A stretch of DNA of 64,000 bases from positions 1 to 64,000 of the forward strand of contig CAKZLB010000074.1 in NCBI GenBank assembly GCA_937124965.1, read 5' to 3'. The notes under the pieces are model-generated. The model ran no database searches, was not told the origin of the DNA, and saw only the letters and a program-made list of their open reading frames with translations. The position numbers and the translations under genes are program-made. Numbering within the stretch: position 1 is the first letter of the stretch; the number at the start of each line of letters is the position of its first letter. Shown here in pieces: positions 17,892-26,441 of this stretch. The stretch is from an uncultured Bacteroidota bacterium. GTDB lineage: Bacteria > Bacteroidota > Bacteroidia > NS11-12g > UBA9320.

Positions 17892-19853
17892 TTGCATCAA
17901 ATCCCTGATGTGAAACTTTCCGTAATCATAGTTAACTATAATGTCAAGTATTTTCTTGAACAGTGTTTAATATCAGCCCAAAAAGCGTTACTAAACCTTG
18001 AAGGAGAGATTTGGGTAGTTGATAATGATTCTGTTGATGGTTCTGTTGAAATGGTTCGAGAGAAGTTTCCTTCCGTTCACTGCATTGCAAATAAAACCAA
18101 TACAGGTTTTTCCGTGGCAAATAATCAGGCCATTAAACAAGCTAGGGGTGAATATGTTTTACTTCTTAACCCAGACACCGTAGTTCAAGAAGACACCTTT
18201 GCAAAGTGCGTGCAATATATGGATGCTCATACGGATGTTGGAGGCTTAGGTGTAAAAATGATTGATGGAAAAGGAAATTTTTTACCTGAATCTAAGAGAG
18301 GACTTCCTACACCCGAAGTGGCTCTGTATAAGATGATAGGACTCAATAAGTTATTCCCAAAATCACAAAGATTCGGGAAATACCATTTGGGTTTTATTCA
18401 CGAAAATGAGACAGCCGAAGTCGACGTGCTGGCTGGTGCGTTTATGTTAATGAGATCAAGTGTATTAGAAAAAGTAGGGTTACTTGATGAAACTTTTTTT
18501 ATGTACGGCGAAGATATTGACTTGAGCTACAGAATAACCAAAGCAGGCTATAAAAACGTGTACTTTCCTGAAACTTCTATAATTCATTATAAAGGAGAGA
18601 GCACAAAGAGAATGTCGGTAAATTATGTTTTTATTTTTTATCGAGCGATGGTCATTTTTGCTAAAAAACATTACACCGGAGGGACGGCAAAATTGTTTAC
18701 CAATCTAATAAATATATCAATATATTTTCGCGCACTTCTTGCAATAATCCAGAGGTTTATCCTAAAAACGTGGCTATATGTTATGGACACGGTCTTGATT
18801 TTAATTGGTTTGCACCTGATTAAGGATTATTGGGAGGAACATATTAAAAATTTTGAAGGATATTTTTCTCCTGTTTACGCAAATACTCACTTCCCTGCTT
18901 ATACGATGGTGTGGTTGCTAATGGTTTTTTGGAGTGGGGGTTATCAGAAGCCCTATTCAGCCTTGAAGGTTATTCGAGGGGTAATCGTTGGTACCGTTTT
19001 AATCTCAGCAATTTTCGCATTTTTACCAAATGAGCTACAATACAGTCGAGGTATAATTCTAGCAGGCACTGCTTTGACCAGCTTGTCGATGATATTGCTT
19101 CGTGTTATTTCACATTACAAACAGTTTGGAAACCTAAGACTAGGTGAGGCATCAAATGTTAAAACAGTTATAGTAGGACACAAAAAGGAAAGAGAGAGAG
19201 TTCTGCGGCTAATTCAAAAATCAAACAAGGCGGATAAATTTCTAGGCTTCATAACCATCGATGACGAAGAAGACGATGATATTCTTGGAAATGTTGGGCG
19301 CTTGGATGAATTGTGTAATTTATATAAAATTGATGAAGTAATATTTTGTTCGAAAGATTTAAGTAGCTCGTACACAATGGATTGGATGGTAAAAATGTCA
19401 ACATCTTCAGTAAGCTTCAAAATAGTACCTGACGATAGTGGATTTATCATTGGAAGCAATGCCAAGGACATTAATGGTGAGTTATATACTGAGGAGGTTC
19501 GGTTAGCCCTCATGGATAAAAATACGCTTCAAAAGAAGCGACTAATTGACATAATTATTGGTCTGTGTTTAATCCCAGTTGGACTTTTTATTGGCTGGTT
19601 TGGAAAAGGTGTCGTGTCATATTACAAAAACATATTTGAAGTAATTATAGGCGTAAAAACTTGGGTTTCTTATGATTACACTGTTGATGTTAAAGGGTTA
19701 CCTTATCTGCGAAATGGTGTTTATCCAGTTTCAATAGAGTCTAAAAACCAAGACTTAAGTGACTCCATAAAAAAGCGATTAAATTACTTTTATGCAAAAA
19801 ACTACACCGTAGGTTCAGATTTTGGAATCGTGTTGAAACGCCTTTTAAAATAA
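17892..19853 (+). CDS. family 2 glycosyltransferase fused to a degenerate polyprenyl-phosphate sugar-transferase-like half
   Basis: 653 residues. Residues 1-270 are a GT2 domain: LSVIIVNYNV, VDNDSVDG, LLLNPDTV (a DxD-like metal site) and a late GEDIDLSYRI, as in rhamnosyl-type enzymes using NDP-sugars. Then come four or five membrane helices (about 285-410), a Rossmann-like section (NVKTVIVGHKKERERVLRLI; about 425-540), and KKRLIDIIIGLCLIP, which resembles the first membrane helix of WbaP/PglC-type phosphoglycosyl transferases. Their catalytic loop (KFRSM and Asp-Glu) is missing, while the tail YFYAKNYTVGSDFGIVLKRL resembles their C-terminus. TTG at 17892 is used here; GTG at 17910 (MKLSVIIVNYN) is equally likely. 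Confidence 0.8.
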   Translation: MHQIPDVKLSVIIVNYNVKYFLEQCLISAQKALLNLEGEIWVVDNDSVDGSVEMVREKFPSVHCIANKTNTGFSVANNQAIKQARGEYVLLLNPDTVVQEDTFAKCVQYMDAHTDVGGLGVKMIDGKGNFLPESKRGLPTPEVALYKMIGLNKLFPKSQRFGKYHLGFIHENETAEVDVLAGAFMLMRSSVLEKVGLLDETFFMYGEDIDLSYRITKAGYKNVYFPETSIIHYKGESTKRMSVNYVFIFYRAMVIFAKKHYTGGTAKLFTNLINISIYFRALLAIIQRFILKTWLYVMDTVLILIGLHLIKDYWEEHIKNFEGYFSPVYANTHFPAYTMVWLLMVFWSGGYQKPYSALKVIRGVIVGTVLISAIFAFLPNELQYSRGIILAGTALTSLSMILLRVISHYKQFGNLRLGEASNVKTVIVGHKKERERVLRLIQKSNKADKFLGFITIDDEEDDDILGNVGRLDELCNLYKIDEVIFCSKDLSSSYTMDWMVKMSTSSVSFKIVPDDSGFIIGSNAKDINGELYTEEVRLALMDKNTLQKKRLIDIIIGLCLIPVGLFIGWFGKGVVSYYKNIFEVIIGVKTWVSYDYTVDVKGLPYLRNGVYPVSIESKNQDLSDSIKKRLNYFYAKNYTVGSDFGIVLKRLLK

Positions 19854-19859
19854 CGAGCT

Positions 19860-21143
19860 TTACTTTTCTTGAAACATCAAAGCATTTACAAAATCTCTGA
19901 TTAGTCTGAAACTACCGTTATAAGGTTCGAGTTCTAGCGTAAGATTTTCACGAGTATCGTCAACGTCATGATAGTGACTATAAGGTCCCATTAAATAGAA
20001 AAAGAAGGAAGGAACTCCTGCTTCGGTGAAAAAGTAGTGATCACTATTTGCCGCTTTGCCCCTTTTTTTTGTCTGAGGCAAATATTTATTCGCCTCGTTA
20101 ATCGACTCCAAGAGTTCATATTCTTTTGTAAATACTGCACCATTTACCGCCATGATACCTTCTTGGCCAGATCCCATTAAATCCATATTAACAACGAAAC
20201 GAATACTTCCAAGTGGTGTGCTTTTAGCTAAATCTTGTACAAAGAAATAACTACCCACCAATCCTGCTTCTTCAGCTGCAAAAGCAATAAATACCATGGT
20301 ATACTTTGGTGGATTATCAACATAATAGCTCGCTAAATCTAAAATCATTGCAATTCCACTCGCATTATCATTGGCACCAGGCATGATGCAAGCTTCACCC
20401 ATCCTACCAAGATGATCATAATGACCAGTCACGAAAATGATTGAATCTGGTTGTTCCGTTCCTACTATTTTACCCACTACATTTCGTGTTTTGTAATTAT
20501 TAATCAACTTGGCTTCGATGTTCACCGTTATTTCATCTTTATCTGACAAAACATCCGGTAATACACTGATAGTAACCTTGTCGTTCTGAATTCGACTTAC
20601 CGACCATGTCAGTTTCTGCATTACTCTTATTGTAATAGGATTTGTATACTTTTTTAGAAGTTTATCATATCGTTTTTGAGTGGTTTTGTCATGGGTAATG
20701 TCGTCGAACATGAGAAGATTCGTTTCCCAATCGAGTTTCAAAAGTTTCTTATAGCCCGTTTTATCCAAAAGAACTTCTTTCGTAACATGGTTAACTGTTA
20801 AAGGTTTAGATTGAATTGATGGCGCATCTGGTGAGATAATAAATTCATGGCCAGGAGACAAAGACTTTTTACTCGTTGTAATTGAAACAATGCCTGGAAA
20901 TGTGTTTACATTTAAACTGAAGTTATGATAATAGCTATTTTTGTAATATGGGTCTAAGCCAATGTTTTTGAACTGTTCTGAAATGAATGAAGCAGCTCTT
21001 CTATCTCCTGTGTTGAAATATCCCCTCCCATCATAATAGTCACTACAAAGCGTATCAATTATCTGTTGAGACGCATTCATGTTCTGACTAAAACCTACAC
21101 AGCATAGACAAATAGTAAAAATAGATAATATAGCTCGTTTCAT
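19860..21143 (-). CDS. exported M28 family zinc aminopeptidase
   Basis: 427 residues with a signal peptide ending GFSQ (residue 20). The M28 metal-binding set is complete: GHYDHLG (His241), GANDNASG (Asp259), AAEEAGLVGS (Glu291/292), NMDLMG (Asp321) and YHDVDD (His392), expected to bind two zinc ions. Residues about 70-215 form an inserted region before the catalytic core, as in PA-domain-containing or related aminopeptidases. It should trim N-terminal residues from peptides outside the cytoplasm. It converges with the GT2 fusion gene (6-base gap) and is separated from the next minus-strand gene by a terminator, so it is transcribed on its own. Confidence 0.9.
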   Translation of the reverse strand: MKRAILSIFTICLCCVGFSQNMNASQQIIDTLCSDYYDGRGYFNTGDRRAASFISEQFKNIGLDPYYKNSYYHNFSLNVNTFPGIVSITTSKKSLSPGHEFIISPDAPSIQSKPLTVNHVTKEVLLDKTGYKKLLKLDWETNLLMFDDITHDKTTQKRYDKLLKKYTNPITIRVMQKLTWSVSRIQNDKVTISVLPDVLSDKDEITVNIEAKLINNYKTRNVVGKIVGTEQPDSIIFVTGHYDHLGRMGEACIMPGANDNASGIAMILDLASYYVDNPPKYTMVFIAFAAEEAGLVGSYFFVQDLAKSTPLGSIRFVVNMDLMGSGQEGIMAVNGAVFTKEYELLESINEANKYLPQTKKRGKAANSDHYFFTEAGVPSFFFYLMGPYSHYHDVDDTRENLTLELEPYNGSFRLIRDFVNALMFQEK

Positions 21144-21155
21144 CCTTCGAAAATA

Positions 21156-21190
21156 AAAAAAGCCTTGGATTAAATGAGACCAAGGCTTTT
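21156..21190 (-). terminator. Rho-independent terminator of the caspase/trypsin cluster
   Basis: Complementary arms AAAAAGCCTTGG and CCAAGGCTTTT surround an 11-base loop, with a T-run on the minus strand. It sits 25 bases after the stop of the trypsin-ankyrin gene and just before the M28 gene, thus ending the minus-strand cluster. Confidence 0.8.
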
Positions 21191-21214
21191 CGTTCTGATA
21201 ATTAATTGAAGTTT

Positions 21215-22876
21215 TTACAATTTTCCCTTTTCAGCTTTTTTCAGATATTTAGCCGCATCCTTAAACTTAATAGCCTTCGCTTTTTTGCTTGGAGTTTTAC
21301 CTGAACTATCAGTAATTTTAGCATTTGCACCATTCTGAACTAGCGTTTGAATGAGGCTGAAACTCCATTGTCCAACAGCAAGATGCAAAACTGTTTCACC
21401 GTTTGAGTTTTTCTTATTCAAGTCAGCTCCGTTTTTTATGATTTCCTTAACAATGTTTATATCACCTTTTTTAACTGCCCAATGAAGTGGAGTATTCTTT
21501 TGATCATCAGACATGCTCAAATCATATCCCTGTTTCAAAATATATTTTACAGCTTCAAGGTTACTCTTATCAATAGCATGGTATAACATTGTTTTGCCCT
21601 CACCTAAGTCTAATTCGGTTTTCATTCCCAAATCAATCATTGATTTAAACATTTCCGTTCTGCCATTTTTTAAAGCAACTACGCCCAAAGGATCTTTACC
21701 TGGTAGAGCATCTTTAAGAAAGCTTGCAGTATCATTATTATATGCCCACTTGTAGATATTCCATTTGTCGAATCGTGAGGTGTTGTTTTTGCGGATAGCA
21801 TATTCTAAGTTCGAATAAATTGCCATAACCTTTATATTCAAAGGAATAGTTGTTATTCGCTGAACCTCAGTACTAATTTGCTGTAATGGAATGTTATAAT
21901 CATCAAAAACCGAATTAGCTTCATCGTTGCCATATCGTACTTCTTTAACACAGTTACACGTTGAATCAACATAAAAACCTTTAAGTCCTTTATCGACTCT
22001 ACCTCTCACAAGTATTCCTTCGATCATGTTTAGGCCAGCGGTGTTATATACCGGGCCTCCAGAATTTCCACCAAAAGCGTCTAAGTTGGTTCCGAACCAG
22101 GAAGTAGCTGAATTTATAGTAACCTTTGCTCCGTCTGATAATTTAAGAGGTAATCCAGAAGGAGTACCAATCATTGCTAAACCATCACCTTTAGCAATTT
22201 TAGCACCTGTTCTGAATCGAAACGGGTCGCGATCTGTTTCGCGATCTAGAAGCACAACAGCGTAGTCAAGATCTGCTTTATTGTCCAATACGCTGGTTAG
22301 AACTGTTTTAATTTTATATTGCTTCGACGTTGGTATTTGTGCAACATAGTAGTTACCATATTTTTCATGATATTTCTGAGTCATCTTTATATCATTGGTA
22401 TAATCCAATACCCATTTTTTACTTGAATAGGTAAATTGGCCATATTTGTTGGAATATGGCGTGTGTGACAGAACTTTATCATTATTGATTTTATGTGGGT
22501 CTCCAGAGATGCAATGCCCTGCGGTTACCATAATATTGGGAGCAATTAAAAATCCCGTACAACCACCAATTGCAGGTTGCTCCTTAAATCGCACTGTAGA
22601 GTGCACGTCATCAACCTTGAAATAGTTTTTTAATGCACCTTCCAACGTTAGTCCAACTACCTTGTCACCTGAAAAATCTGCAGCATTCATCGACGTCATT
22701 ACAGCTTTGGTGTATCCGTTGTAGTCGTACTGCTTGGCCTCTCGCCTACTGTCGTATCCATAGATGTCTCTTGTTGTGGATGTATCGTTTTCTTCGATAC
22801 CAAACGGATTTTGTGCAAAAACACCTATTGGGCTTAATGCAAGGCATCCGATAACCAGTTTTTTAAAATACTTCAT
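21215..22876 (-). CDS. exported trypsin-like serine protease with C-terminal ankyrin repeats
   Basis: 553 residues with a signal peptide ending GVFAQ (residue 22). The S1-type triad is intact: TAGHC (His121), ADLDYAVV (Asp204) and GGNSGGPV (Ser272). A predicted disulfide-forming Cys106/Cys122 pair flanks the His. Residues about 390-540 form four or so ankyrin repeats (KNTPLHWAVKKGDINIVKE, then NGETVLHLAVGQ), which bind proteins. An exported protease with ankyrins is unusual, since ankyrins are mostly cytoplasmic. It begins 17 bases after the pseudo-caspase gene, so the two are almost certainly one transcript. Cleavage by, or of, the neighbouring caspase is a reasonable but untested idea. Confidence 0.85.
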   Translation of the reverse strand: MKYFKKLVIGCLALSPIGVFAQNPFGIEENDTSTTRDIYGYDSRREAKQYDYNGYTKAVMTSMNAADFSGDKVVGLTLEGALKNYFKVDDVHSTVRFKEQPAIGGCTGFLIAPNIMVTAGHCISGDPHKINNDKVLSHTPYSNKYGQFTYSSKKWVLDYTNDIKMTQKYHEKYGNYYVAQIPTSKQYKIKTVLTSVLDNKADLDYAVVLLDRETDRDPFRFRTGAKIAKGDGLAMIGTPSGLPLKLSDGAKVTINSATSWFGTNLDAFGGNSGGPVYNTAGLNMIEGILVRGRVDKGLKGFYVDSTCNCVKEVRYGNDEANSVFDDYNIPLQQISTEVQRITTIPLNIKVMAIYSNLEYAIRKNNTSRFDKWNIYKWAYNNDTASFLKDALPGKDPLGVVALKNGRTEMFKSMIDLGMKTELDLGEGKTMLYHAIDKSNLEAVKYILKQGYDLSMSDDQKNTPLHWAVKKGDINIVKEIIKNGADLNKKNSNGETVLHLAVGQWSFSLIQTLVQNGANAKITDSSGKTPSKKAKAIKFKDAAKYLKKAEKGKL

Positions 22877-22893
22877 AATCCTTTTTTGTTTTT

Positions 22894-23952
22894 TTAGTTA
22901 TTAGCCATTTTTATATTTTCAAACTCGACTTTTTTAGAATTTGGTCTCTTTTTATCTTTAGTACCTTCTTCTTTAGTTCTGATAATAAGGTCTTCAATTT
23001 GCACTGCCTCTTCTTCTGTCATTACACTATTCCCACGAGTAACATTTGTGTCTAAATAAGATAAGCTCTTAACGTGCTTAAATACGTTTCTATCAAGATT
23101 GCCTTTTACCAATGGTCGTTGATTTTCGTCAATCAAACTACAAACCTCATTTATACTTTCATAAAAATCCTGATACGATGTAGAATCAGTTATCTTGTCA
23201 AAACTTTGAGCAACGGCAAATGTAAAAAGACCGTTTTCGTGGTAGTCTACTGCTCCGCCTAATGCATTTACTGCTACAATCTCAACAAGTGGTGCTCTAT
23301 TTTCATTTGGTTTGTCATATGGAACGTCATCAATGATACCGTTGATTGCTTTTTTCAATTTTAAATTCTTTAAGTCATCCGAATACGGATCTGAATCTCC
23401 GCGGCTTATGCCTTTTGTTACTGCCTCATTGTTATGTCCAAATCCGGCGTCAATTAATACCATTAACTCTCCTTCTTCACCTAATTTGTTTTGAATATCA
23501 TTTAACAAGTTGCTTAACTCTTCGTCTAAAAGATGATTCTCCATACCATAAGAGGAACTGTAGTATTTTGGAGCTCCATATAGAACTAAAGATTCATCAA
23601 AACGATCATATTCATCAGCATTTTGATCTTTTACTAATTGACCATGTCCCGAAAAATAAAACAAAAACACATCCCCTGTATCAAGAATGTCTACAAACTT
23701 TTTTAGGGTTGAAATTACATTCGTTTTCGTTGCTGCTTGATCAGTCAAACTTTTCGTATAATGAAATCCGTTTTTTTCTACGGTTCGATTCATTAATAAA
23801 ACATCATTACCGGCTTTGGTCTTGCACCAATCGGAGTCATCTCCATAATTACCTACACCAATTAAAAGGGCTTTTTTCTCTGCGCCTAAGGAAACAGTTC
23901 CAATCATCATTGTGATTGATAGACCAACTAATAACTTTTTAAATACTTTCAT
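22894..23952 (-). CDS. exported caspase-like (C14) protein with catalytic Cys replaced by Gly
   Basis: 352 residues with a signal peptide (about 1-24). The caspase p20-like core is clear: ALLIGVGNYGDD, an LFYFSGHGQ block with the catalytic His103, the acidic NADEYDRFDESLVLYGAP segment and VLIDAGFGHN. In active members the last block reads DACHSG; here the Cys position is Gly170 and the following HSG is FGH. The DNA codon there is GGA, not a sequencing-prone run. The same blocks occur in the next gene with the Cys intact, so the two are paralogues. An inactive partner or regulator, like pseudo-caspases elsewhere, is inferred. It lies between the active caspase (59-base gap) and the trypsin-ankyrin gene (17-base gap). 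Confidence 0.85.
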   Translation of the reverse strand: MKVFKKLLVGLSITMMIGTVSLGAEKKALLIGVGNYGDDSDWCKTKAGNDVLLMNRTVEKNGFHYTKSLTDQAATKTNVISTLKKFVDILDTGDVFLFYFSGHGQLVKDQNADEYDRFDESLVLYGAPKYYSSSYGMENHLLDEELSNLLNDIQNKLGEEGELMVLIDAGFGHNNEAVTKGISRGDSDPYSDDLKNLKLKKAINGIIDDVPYDKPNENRAPLVEIVAVNALGGAVDYHENGLFTFAVAQSFDKITDSTSYQDFYESINEVCSLIDENQRPLVKGNLDRNVFKHVKSLSYLDTNVTRGNSVMTEEEAVQIEDLIIRTKEEGTKDKKRPNSKKVEFENIKMANN

Positions 23953-24011
23953 AATTTTTCTTTAGTATATATATCGTTATCAACTACTTAGGTAAATGGA
24001 TTTAATGTAAA

Positions 24012-25991
24012 TTATTGTTTTATTTCAAAAGTGAATGAAGATGTTGAAGCTTCCATGCCCGAGCTTTTTATTTTACTAGTTGTTCCACCACGCGTAGACT
24101 CCTCATATCCTGTTTCAAAAAGAGCTTCCAATGGTGATATGTAAGATCGCGTTCTAGGTTTTTTTGTAATAATTGGTGTAAAGTCAATTGGTTCTTTGCT
24201 TGCAAAAAGTTTAAAAACTTCGATTCCATACGGTTCGCTAAATGTTACTAAACTACCGTCTACGATAACTGATTGACCGGCTCCTATAAAAAAGTCTTCA
24301 GGGTTTTGATTTAATGTCGGATCTTCGGCTGGAAGAATTCCATTAATTTTTCCATCGGGTTGAATGTCAATCACACTAAAATAGGCGTCTTGATCTCCAT
24401 GATTTATTACTTGTACTAACGCTCCAACTGTTTCTGAAAACACAATTGTACCGTTTATTGAAATATCTTCGATCGACAATGTGTCTGTGATTCTACCCTC
24501 GGAGTCAAACCTAACGGGTATTAGATTTAATGTAACTTGATATCTAGAATCAGTCAGTTCTAAATTTTTCATATAAATACCTCGCGAAAAGGAGGTTAGT
24601 GCATCAATAACGTTGACAAAGTTCTCTTCTGACGATATATTTTCAGCAAATACCGAACCGTCGGAAGCCCTTATAATGTCTATTGTTCCGCGACCACCAT
24701 CTTCCAAAATAAAGTCTGTTGCTGTATCACAAACATTAAATAATGGAGAATTGGATAATGAAGCCAATAAAACATCTTTATTGTCAAATCTGTCTAAATC
24801 GACTTTAATATTTAATGATAATTCACCAAAATTTTGTTCGGTTACAAAAAACCAATAGTCATCAATTGAACCAGGCAGTGTTTTGTCTAGTTTTACTTTG
24901 CACCATGTTCCTTCAGAAAATATTGTTGATCCTTCAGTGATTGGAACTTTATTTTTTATGCTTGTTGTTCCGATTGGAAACACAGCGATTTTAGTCCCAT
25001 CAAAAATCCCATTTAATTTTCCTCCGTATAAATAAACTTGATTATCTCTTAGCTTATATGCTCTGTAATAAGGATCTTGATCAATAACTTTTCCTCCAAA
25101 TAATAACCGGTCAATATCGCCTTCAATGGCTGGTTTTTGAGAAGGAGCAAGAATTGACATTTCTTTTAATATTTGAGCAAAAAATGCTCGGTAGGACATT
25201 CCAGAATTTAGCTTATCTGCACTGCGACTAATAGCAGTAGATAGTGATCCTGCACCTTCGTATTCATAATTTACTTGAGATGCTAACGATGCAGAGATTA
25301 CTACAATCGGTGAGAGTTGCGATGCATCTATAGTCGATTTTGAAGACTGGTACATTCCAACATCCTGTTTCGTTTGGTTCGGGTTATATCCTGGTCGCTT
25401 ATATGCTGGTTGTCCACCACGACTTATTGCTCCGTTTCTGCCCACAGTTCCACTATGGCATGCGTCAGCAAATACGACTAAATCACCAGTAGGACCAATT
25501 TTAAATCGAATTGCTTGTAGCAATGACTCTAACTCATCATCTCTTAAGTGTTTTGAAAAATCATAGTTAGGATCATATTTCGCAGGGGCACCATAGGCCA
25601 CAATTGCTTCATCATACCCATCAATTTCGTCATTGTTATTATCTTCAATTTGCTGGCCATGACTAGAAAAATGAATTACTACAATATCGCCTTTCGTACA
25701 TTCTTTTGATAATACCGTTAACCCTTTTACGATGTTTTCCTTGGTTGCTTCAGCATTTTTTAAAACCTTGATTTTGTCACTAGTAAAACCCTGTTTTTGA
25801 AGTGCAGATCGAATTAAAGGAATATCGTTTTCGGAACTTATGTCTCTCCAGTCTGTATCTTCTGGATAGTCACCAATTGCTACAATAAATCCACGTTTCG
25901 TCTGAGCATTGGTAAATATAAAAGAAGTTATAAGTACAAGAAACAAAGCAAGTTTCGTGTATAGATTTGTGAAGATGCGATTCGTTACCAT
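24012..25991 (-). CDS. exported caspase family (C14) protease with DUF4384-like C-terminus
   Basis: 659 residues with a signal peptide ending TNAQ (residue 30). The caspase-like core (about 33-290) has the full dyad: IHFSSHGQ (His111) and FADACHSG (Cys178), with the acidic pocket segment NNNDEIDGYDEAIVAYGAP. Metacaspase-type enzymes cut after Arg/Lys. Residues about 490-610 resemble DUF4384 (VQVINHGDQDAYFSVIDIQP, later GIEVFKLFASKEP), a domain I know as a common partner of bacterial caspases. The middle (290-490) is beta-rich and unassigned. First gene of the minus-strand cluster; 193 bases separate it from the divergent plus-strand group, where shared regulatory sites may lie. Confidence 0.88.
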   Translation of the reverse strand: MVTNRIFTNLYTKLALFLVLITSFIFTNAQTKRGFIVAIGDYPEDTDWRDISSENDIPLIRSALQKQGFTSDKIKVLKNAEATKENIVKGLTVLSKECTKGDIVVIHFSSHGQQIEDNNNDEIDGYDEAIVAYGAPAKYDPNYDFSKHLRDDELESLLQAIRFKIGPTGDLVVFADACHSGTVGRNGAISRGGQPAYKRPGYNPNQTKQDVGMYQSSKSTIDASQLSPIVVISASLASQVNYEYEGAGSLSTAISRSADKLNSGMSYRAFFAQILKEMSILAPSQKPAIEGDIDRLLFGGKVIDQDPYYRAYKLRDNQVYLYGGKLNGIFDGTKIAVFPIGTTSIKNKVPITEGSTIFSEGTWCKVKLDKTLPGSIDDYWFFVTEQNFGELSLNIKVDLDRFDNKDVLLASLSNSPLFNVCDTATDFILEDGGRGTIDIIRASDGSVFAENISSEENFVNVIDALTSFSRGIYMKNLELTDSRYQVTLNLIPVRFDSEGRITDTLSIEDISINGTIVFSETVGALVQVINHGDQDAYFSVIDIQPDGKINGILPAEDPTLNQNPEDFFIGAGQSVIVDGSLVTFSEPYGIEVFKLFASKEPIDFTPIITKKPRTRSYISPLEALFETGYEESTRGGTTSKIKSSGMEASTSSFTFEIKQ

Positions 25992-26091
25992 GTTTTTTTA
26001 ATTTGCTTTTAAATATCCAAAGTGACCTATATAGTAAACGGTTCAATGTAACAATATTGTCAAAGAAAAGGGAGTTTACCTTCAAATACAA

Positions 26092-26111
26092 TACGTATTA
26101 TTACGTATTAT
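26092..26111. repeat. two direct copies of TACGTATTAT (candidate operator)
   Basis: The 10-mer TACGTATTAT occurs twice in direct tandem (26092-26101 and 26102-26111), so the palindrome TACGTA repeats at one helical turn. It lies in the divergent region between the caspase cluster and the plus-strand group, with a further 10-base palindrome ACAATATTGT at 26051-26060. A regulator-binding function is inferred only. Confidence 0.35.
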
Positions 26112-26184
26112 GATGAATTTGAGCATTTGTTTAGTTTTTGAAATCACGGATTGTTTTTTGCAATTATTACATAAAAGAAATATT

Positions 26185-26436
26185 ATGAAAAAAATTATTG
26201 TAACATTATTCGTGGTTTTCGGTTTTACATCCAGCCTCAGCGCTCAAACAATTTTACCAAAGGATTTTAGTCAAGTTGACACTGAATGTGTACCCACTTC
26301 ATCTGATTATAAGATGGACGATTCCATTAAGAAAAATAAAGTAACTTCGGATTCATCAATTAAAGTGAACAAAAATGAGCAACCTTATAAACAACCTGAG
26401 GTTATCAAATTTATGATTATCGAAAAACGAGATTAG
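26185..26436 (+). CDS. small exported protein of unknown function
   Basis: 83 residues from the ATG at 26185, giving a clean signal peptide (MKKIIVTLFVVFGFTSSLSAQ minus its last base pair, cleaved after Ala20). A longer frame from 26110 adds a tail with no signal and is rejected. The mature 63 residues are polar, rich in Lys, Ser and Asp, with a single Cys, and look unstructured. No family is recognised. It is 5 bases before the zinc-finger gene and begins the plus-strand group opposite the caspase cluster, so an accessory or substrate role there is possible but unproven. Confidence 0.6.
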   Translation: MKKIIVTLFVVFGFTSSLSAQTILPKDFSQVDTECVPTSSDYKMDDSIKKNKVTSDSSIKVNKNEQPYKQPEVIKFMIIEKRD

Positions 26437-26441
26437 TTAAA

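Noticed and set aside
23346-23915. 189-codon plus-strand frame opposite the pseudo-caspase
   Set aside because: It is antisense to a well-supported caspase-fold gene and its translation is Leu/His/Ser-rich with no domain.
21215-25991. gasdermin-type caspase defence system
   Set aside because: No gasdermin-like or other pore-forming gene adjacent, and the proteases carry signal peptides, unlike the cytoplasmic gasdermin-activating proteases.
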